The notes beneath the pieces are model-generated. The model searched no databases and was not told the DNA's origin. It saw only the letters and a program-made list of their open reading frames with translations. 64,000 bases of DNA from Myotis daubentonii (Eukaryota; Chordata; Mammalia; Chiroptera; Vespertilionidae), in the NCBI RefSeq assembly GCF_963259705.1, contig NC_081841.1, positions 32,701,358 through 32,765,357 of the forward strand. Direction: 5' to 3'. Positions 57,774 through 64,000 of this stretch are shown piece after piece. The translations under genes and the position numbers were made by a program. Numbering within the stretch: the stretch's first letter is position 1; each line of letters begins with the position of its first letter.

Positions 57774-60700
57774 CTACAGAACATCAGTACATAAATAACA
57801 AAAAAACAACTATAGAAGCAGAAAGATTAATTGTATTCAACTTCATAAATATCATGAGTCAAAATCTGTTTAAATGATCCAAACATTTAAAAGTATTTGA
57901 GGCAAGTAAACACATATTTTACTCAGCAAGTTCGTTTTAGAAGCAATATGTCAACGTTCTACTGATCACAACTAGTTTTAGACTTAATTTGTTCTAAAAA
58001 TTATTTTTAAATGAAATTAAAGTATTGCATTTTTGCATAATATTCAATTTTGTAAATCAATCTTTCAATAAAATATAATCATGATAATACCAATTACTTA
58101 TGCTAACAATTTTAGAATACTAAATATGAGAAATGTTAAATGTTTGTCTAAAATTAAGTATAAAAAGGAAAGCACTAATTGTCCTTACTTAAAATATTCC
58201 AAAATTCTCTAAAGAGCATGAATTTCAGGGTAATTTTGAAATATAGTCATATGTGTTTTCTGATAAATTCCATTCCTAAACATAACATTAATGTCAAAAC
58301 AGTATTAATATCCATAGTTTTCCACACTCGTTTGCAAAAATCAACATAATTTTTTTAAAAACTAAAAATCACAAACATGTAATAGACACATCACAAATGT
58401 ATGTCGTTATGCATGAAAGAATTATATTTCACAATTTCTTAGATGTATTTTTAAAGGCTTAATTATAAACTTCTTTCCCTACCTTATTTTATTCTTTTGA
58501 TAACACCAAAAGATCAACTATGGTAAAAGAATTATAGAAAGCAGGGGACAGGTGAGAAGCCAGTTCTCTACAAACTAGAGTCACTAGTTCATCAATCCCA
58601 CCATTTAAACTGAAGAAACATATAGTCATAGTCACTATAATGACTTTTATATTTTTAGCTGTTCTTGGATAAGGAAACAAAGGTTAGCATATGTATAGTC
58701 CCATTCTGTTCTGTTTTTTTAAAAAAGGAAATTTATTGTCCTTGTAGTAACCTAAACATGATTCTTAGAGACTATACAATACTAAACATAGAAATTAAAC
58801 TAAGCTCTTAACATGAAGCATATTGAAAACCATAAAAAAATGTAAGTTTGTAGAGGTATATGAAATATAAAAAAAATACAGGATAATTTGAAAATTAAAG
58901 CAATGGACAGGAAAAAAAAAAGATAATGAAATAATATTACCAAAACGAGACTTAAACTGATTCAAACAGAATAATTTACTAATGTAACCATATGGTTTAG
59001 CAACATGATGGTACAGGTCCAATGTGAATAGAGTTGGTATGAAGGGAAAGAAAGTAAAACAGACACTCTAGTAATAAGAACCTAATAATAATTGGAAATA
59101 TGTCTATCTGTGTCCTTAGAATATAATACTTTTTAATATATAAAATAATTTTAGCAGAATATTCACAATTATCTATCAAGTGATCCTCAATCATGTCCTC
59201 ATGATAATTCTAATCACTTAAATCTGTCTAACAATAAGAAAATAAGTACATCCTGCATAAATACCCACTACTTCTTTGTAGTATCAAAAATGATTCAAAA
59301 CAAAGGGATTAAAAAGCTGACATTAAGGTGATCCTACCAGAAGCAGCCAGGAACAGCTCGTCACTGAAAGAAACACTTTTCCTCAGAACTGGGCTGACAA
59401 GGCTAGAATGATGAGGGGAAAGGCTAGATTCCGAGAGGAGGAGACAGGACTTTTTAAGATGAAGGGAACCACAAGAGAGAGAGGGGGAGCTGGGATACAG
59501 GAAAATCCCTTGACTCTGTGGGTAAGGTGCTGTGGAGGAAAGTAGCAGAGAAAAAGATGTACATTCAGAAGATGATCAGAAAATGCAGGATAAGGAAAGC
59601 AATGATGAACCAAAACATAACAGTAAAAATGAATTTTAAAATACATACACAAATTACACTAAGCTTATGAAGTCATTAGCAAGACATATACCCAACATAA
59701 TATAAATAGAAGGCATAGTCTAAAACTTAACAAAACCTTTACAAACTTTGCATTCTTTAAAATTTTTAAATCACTAAAGTAAGATTTTACGCCATTCTAA
59801 TAACTTTTAGATGATTTCCTTAAAATACTTAAATTACCTGCCTTCTTTGCATAAGAATGTGGAAGATTAAAATGTACTGCATCTAACAAATTTTTAAAGC
59901 CAGAAACTTGTTGCCTCAAATAGAAATACTTATTTAAAGTGGTAAAGTACAGCTCTTCAAATGTTACTAAAAAAAAAACAAACATATCCCTATGAGTATT
60001 TAAATAGAAAAATCAAACAGTACCACATTAAGCAGTTGCCATTATTCATCTTAAATAAATAAATGTTGTTATTTCTGTTCAAGATGTTAATACTTTTCTT
60101 TCTCCTCTAAAATTTTAAATACTCAAATTTGACCATAGTACTATTTGCATTTACAAAAATGAGGGTACCTAGGGGTCAAATACCATTTCTTTACATGGTT
60201 AATAGCCTGACTAAAAAAAGTAAAAATGAGCTTGAGTTAGGCACCAAGTCAGTATCCTAACACTAGCATTCTAAAATTCCACTGTGACTAGTTGAGTATT
60301 TGGGAAAAGTATGAAAATAAAATCTTATAAAATGTCACAAATTTGAATCAACCGAAATAATATAAATTATTTTTTAAATAAGAACTACCTGAAAAACAGA
60401 TGATAGCTTTAACTACGAATGGGGAAAAAATTCGCAGTCTAAGGTTTATTAATTTCATCCTATTTTTGGCTCCTTAGTTTACATATAATAAATCAATTAA
60501 TAATCAGCTTATCTACTCTATTTCTCAGGAGACTGATTTTGAATATAGGTAAATTAGAAGACAGAAAATTATGAAATACATACTGAATTACAGTTTTAGA
60601 AATTTTAGAACAATCATTTTTGCCATTTTAAATCTCCATGAGAAATGAGAATGCTCCTCAGGAGTATTTGAAGATATTCAGGGAATCATGATAAAGCCAA

Positions 60701-61133
60701 AGGACTAAAAGTAACTAATATCCTATAAATATGCTACTGAGGTAGTGAATAATTATAGGCAGAAAAGAATAATTAATTTAGAGGTAGCTTATAAATATAG
60801 AAATATATGAGAATACTTCTATTATAAATAAATTTTAAAAAACTAAAAAGTTGGATCTAGAAAATAAAATACAAAAATATTTTCATTTGATAATACAACT
60901 GACTGCAAACTAGAAAGCTAAGAGAATAGACTAGTTCAGTTAATGTATTACTTGACAATCTTCTTTAGTCTTGGACTTTATGGTGAACTAAAGAAAAAGA
61001 AACAGAAAGATCAAGGAAATACTTTCAAAAATTAAAGATAATATTGAAAAGTGGCCTGGAATACACAAACAAATAGCAAGTGGACAGTTTTAAAAATATT
61101 TTTAAGAAAACTTATTCTTCAAAAACTATCCTA
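57774..61133. other. Long AT-rich intron segment, nothing recognised
   Basis: About 3.4 kb without recognisable exon, RNA gene or clear transposon. Confidence 0.5.
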
Positions 61134-61148
61134 AGTCTTTCTTGTTTT

Positions 61149-61375
61149 TTTGTTTGTTTTTTAAATATATTTTTACTGATTTGAAAGAGGAAGGGAGAGG
61201 AAGAGAGAGATAGAAACATCAATGATGAGAGAGAATCACTGATTGGCTGCCTCCTGCACATCCGCTACTGGGAATCCAGCCCACAACCTTAGCATGTACC
61301 CTTGACTGGAATTGAACCCAGGACCCATCAGTCCGTAGGCCAACACTCTATCCACTGAACCAAACTGACTAGGGC
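61149..61375 (-). mobile_element. Ves-type SINE, the only one in reverse
   Basis: Reverse-complement SINE: tail TTTTTAAATATATTTTTACTG at left, head CTGAACCAAACTGACTAGGGC at right. Perfect 15-bp duplication AGTCTTTCTTGTTTT (61134-61148 and 61376-61390). Confidence 0.96.
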
Positions 61376-61456
61376 AGTCTTTCTTGTTTTGATTGTCATG
61401 AATTCAAGGCCAGAATTTCATTCTTTAGTAAAAAACAAAGAAAACCACTATTTGAA

Positions 61457-61554
61457 GATATTATATCATAGAAATCCATGCTTGAAACCTATATGTTCAT
61501 GTTGACCAATGTCACCCCAATCAATTTAATAAATAAATATGTTTTTTTTTAAAA
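61457..61554 (+). mobile_element. 98-bp L1 tail insertion
   Basis: GAAACCTATATGTTCATGTTG and ACCAATGTCACCCCAATC then a T/A tail: the extreme L1 3' end. 17-bp duplication GAAAACCACTATTTGAA (61440-61456) with one mismatch at 61555-61571. Confidence 0.9.
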
Positions 61555-61571
61555 GAAAAGCACTATTTGAA

Positions 61572-62737
61572 TGGTTCCATGAATATGGTTAAGATGCTAC
61601 AAATCATGTTAAGATGCTTAACATGAATATGGTTAAGATTACTATCAAATACCAATTATTTTAAGATGTCAGTCATAATTATGTGTATATAAAAATACAG
61701 ATACTCTTTTCAAAGAATTAGGTGCTCATATAAATGCCTACATTTATAAAAGTAGATATTAAATCTACAGGCTTTTTTTCAATATCCTCTTTTACTTTGG
61801 AAGTAGTACTGGTTCTGGAATTAGATTTCTTTACATTGCCTTTATAAAATCAGGTCATTTTATAAATTTCTTGGCTAACATGAAAATAAGGTTATTCAAG
61901 ATAAATTAAAAATAACACAAATAAGAACTATGCAAAATGTTTTCATTAATCTGGCAAGAAACTGCCAGACAAAAATAGTATTTACAAAAATTGCAAACTA
62001 TTAACTTTTAAATGTTTTATTTATTTTTCTTTTTCTCAAGAATAATAACTTAATGATTAAGTTAATTCTATTTTATGTAGTAAGGAAGGAATTTAATTTT
62101 TAATCAATTTTTGTCATAAAATGTGTTCATAAAATTTCAAATTATCAAAACACACATAGGAGACAGAAAAATTATAAATTTCATACATTGAAATATATGC
62201 AAAAATAAGTAAAGAAAAACTGCTATTTTCTAATCTAGAAATTAAGACAAGAAAAAAACAAACATTTTAAATAACAAAAAGTTAATAGGTGTATTATTCC
62301 AAAATAACCATATTAATTGTTCTTAAGATTTTTTCATAATAAAATCTTTACAAATATATTCAGAAATAGACAGAAACAATGAATTCAAAATGCTTATACT
62401 GCATGAGGAATTCAACTGCAACTACTAGTGTTCCTTTTTATTCAAATGCTTTCAGATGTTATTCCTCTTGAGCATGAAATGAAAAATATATACTGCAAAA
62501 ATAAATCCTGGACTTCATAGCTACACTGTGATAAAATCAATAAAATGTTGATTTCTGAACTATACAAAATCTTCATATTTTAATTGTAGTAGTAAAAATG
62601 ATCACTGTTCACATTACCTTTAACCTTAAATGCCAAAAAACTGGAGAAAAGGCTTGGATGGAAAGCTAACAAGGAACAGAAACAAATTTGAAAAAGAAAA
62701 AATAGAAAAAAATAAAAGATGGGTGGAAGCGCCTTAC
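61572..62737. other. AT-rich intron
   Basis: CATGAATATGGTTAAGAT is repeated near 61579 and 61621. Otherwise nothing recognised. Confidence 0.5.
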
Positions 62738-62889
62738 CAGTTTTGGGTGTCAAACTCAAATCTGTGTCAGAAGAAGAGGACTGTCGGCTGTAGGACTTGG
62801 AAGGTGAAAAGGAATAAGTTTGGTTTTTCAGAGGGGTGGAGGGTCCTGATGAGTGAGTATTGGGGTTGGGATCTTCATTGAAGGGAATC
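62738..62889 (-). CDS. C2CD5: C2CD5 exon, Ser-rich linker (152 nt)
   Basis: Acceptor CTGGCAG|GATTCC and donor ACTG|GTAAGG bound a 152-nt exon encoding IPFNEDPNPNTHSSG... through ...SSSSDTDLSLTPKT. Phase 2 in, phase 1 out. It encodes the flexible Ser/Thr/Pro-rich linker after the C2 domain, with a SYSRQSSSSDTD stretch that would suit basophilic or acidophilic kinases (inference). It matches the main isoform of C2CD5. Confidence 0.95.
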
Positions 62890-63879
62890 CTGCCAGAAGA
62901 AGGTGGAGAAATATTAAATAATCATGTGCCAAAGGATTTGATGGAAGGCAGCATGATCCAAACACCAGGAAATATTGGGGCAGGGCCAGCAGTCATTTCT
63001 TAAGTGTGGAGCTGGGTATGAGGCCAAAGTCAATCAACTGCTGTTTAACCATTCATCATTCTTCAAATAAATAATTATCTGCATTGAAACAGTTAATAAG
63101 CCAAGTAAAAAAGCAAAAAAGCATGAAATGACAGACTAAGGGGGGTAAAAAATATTAAAAGGAGAAATAAACAAAAAGAATAAATACATGACTGAAAATA
63201 CTTGCAAATAAACAATGCTCTTTTTTAAGTTACCATAGAAACAACGATGACTGCAAATGGTGTGTGTAAATATTCACAACTGTTTTTATATTTGCACACA
63301 CAGATATCATCGAAAGAAAAATGTTTCCTTATCCTATAGCATCAAGAGTGCCACAGCTAAAAACAGAGCAGAGAGGAAAACGAATATAGCTACAAAAAAT
63401 CATTGCATTTTATGCAGCATAGTTGCTTACCTCTTTTCCAAAAGCTCTCTTCCACAGAATAAAACAGACCCTACTGTAACAACGTTTGTACATAAAGAAC
63501 ATAAGCAAATCAGAAGTTTTGGAAGCTATTTTGTTTAGAATCCAATCATTAATTTTTATTCTAACCAAATGTAGTTGTTATGGCAAAAATACATACTGGA
63601 GGATTCCCCCAAAAACGCACAGTGTGCATACAGAACCCAGGGTTGTTACAAGACCTATGGAAGAGACTTTGGAAACTGGAAGAACACTTTCAATTCCATG
63701 TAGTTAGAGCCTCTATGGAGGCTAAATACAGGATTTCTTCACTGCAACTGGACTTTGAGTGAGAAAAGGAAGAAGCCAAGACTTGTGGTACCTGCCTACA
63801 CTACCTGCCTGCCTGCCCTCTGCAGCCACTCTGCCTGTGGCCTGCCTTCCCCAGCTCTGGAGTCTGAGCAGTCTCGTAC
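62890..63879. other. Intron between the two alternative exons
   Basis: About 990 bp without transposons, unusual for this window. Small open frames at 63257-63762 have no recognisable domain. Intronic regulatory sequence for exon choice could lie here (inference). Confidence 0.4.
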
Positions 63880-64000
63880 CAGTATAGATGAGAGTGGGAA
63901 CAGACACAGAGAAGTTCTGAGTAAGCCGGGAGCCAGTAGCAGTGTGAATTGGGCTGTTGTGAGTCGAGCGGCATCCATGGCTTGGAGGATGAACCAGCGG
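63880..64000 (-). CDS. C2CD5: C2CD5 exon, cut by the window end (alternative to the 62738-62889 exon)
   Basis: The minus strand from 64000 reads open for 40 codons plus one base and ends at ACTG|GTACGA, a good donor. The reading is Ser/Thr/Pro-rich (starts PLVHPPSHGC, ends SVSVPTLIYT). It ends in phase 1, which fits the exon at 57688-57773 (T-G-M-G-S...) but not the exon at 62738-62889, which needs a phase-2 partner. It therefore looks like an alternative to that exon. The acceptor is outside the window. I believe a similar segment occurs in some mammalian C2CD5 isoforms, but that is from memory and unverified. The same stretch is open in the other two frames to the donor, so the assignment rests on phase logic. 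Confidence 0.65.

Larger units (their letters stand above)
510..64000 (-). other. C2CD5: C2CD5 gene, internal and 3' coding part (19 exons in window)
   Basis: The translated exons match, in order, the mammalian C2CD5 protein as I know it, from the Ser/Pro-rich region after the C2 domain to residues close to the C-terminus. Every junction is GT-AG and reading phases agree from exon to exon. Known role: C2CD5/CDP138 binds calcium and phospholipid through its N-terminal C2 domain, is phosphorylated by AKT2, and promotes insulin-stimulated GLUT4 vesicle delivery. The C2 domain is outside this window. Visible here are a Ser-rich linker, YbjQ-like segments ending in LG-x-x-A-V-V motifs, a CxxC...CxxC cysteine pair, and a C-terminal YbjQ-like module. 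The stop codon lies left of position 1. No in-frame stop or frameshift was found in the chain, so the gene looks intact. Introns are filled with repeats, mostly antisense to the gene. Confidence 0.96.

Overview
This is intronic and exonic DNA from the nuclear genome of a bat, most likely a vesper bat (Vespertilionidae). The evidence is the mixture of repeats. There are HeliBat-type Helitrons (5' TC...AATAAAAG, 3' GGCCTCTAG, inserted between A and T) and tRNA-derived Ves-type SINEs ending in AATCAATAAAA. There are also SPIN-like hAT elements, mariner MITEs, bat-type L1 tails and an ERV solo LTR. Helitrons at this density are known in mammals only from vesper bats.

A single protein-coding gene spans the window on the minus strand: C2CD5 (C2 domain-containing protein 5, also called CDP138/KIAA0528). 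I placed 19 coding exons, from 63880-64000+ (cut by the window end) down to 510-656. Their phases chain without a break: the 18 exons from 62889 down to 510 add up to 2122 nt, or 707 codons plus the first split base. The N-terminal C2-domain exons lie beyond position 64000, and the last C-terminal residues and 3' UTR lie to the left of position 1. In other mammals the protein is a calcium- and phospholipid-binding AKT2 substrate involved in membrane trafficking such as insulin-stimulated GLUT4 translocation.

Layout. 1-13.5 kb: three C-terminal exons (one a 51-nt cassette), MIR/L2 remnants, a SPIN-like element, a CREB-motif cluster, and a retroposed 3' half of tRNA-Asp. 13.5-17.2 kb: a long 5'-truncated L1 with another L1 and a SINE nested in it. 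17.6-23.5 kb: seven small exons, two abutting Helitrons and an 819-bp solo LTR that ends 29 bp from a splice acceptor. 23.5-39 kb: exons of the central region, three Helitrons, a triplicated 54-bp unit and an L1 with an inverted 5' part. 39-64 kb: long introns with SINEs, SPIN-like pairs, a CpG-rich Helitron and four exons, including two that look mutually exclusive.

I found no second gene, functional RNA gene or CRISPR array. The longer open frames outside the exons fall inside Helitrons, the LTR or L1. The most unusual items are the tRNA-Asp half retrocopy, the CTCF-like motifs carried by the Helitrons, Helitron insertions whose empty sites are preserved in neighbouring tandem copies, and the mutually exclusive exon pair.
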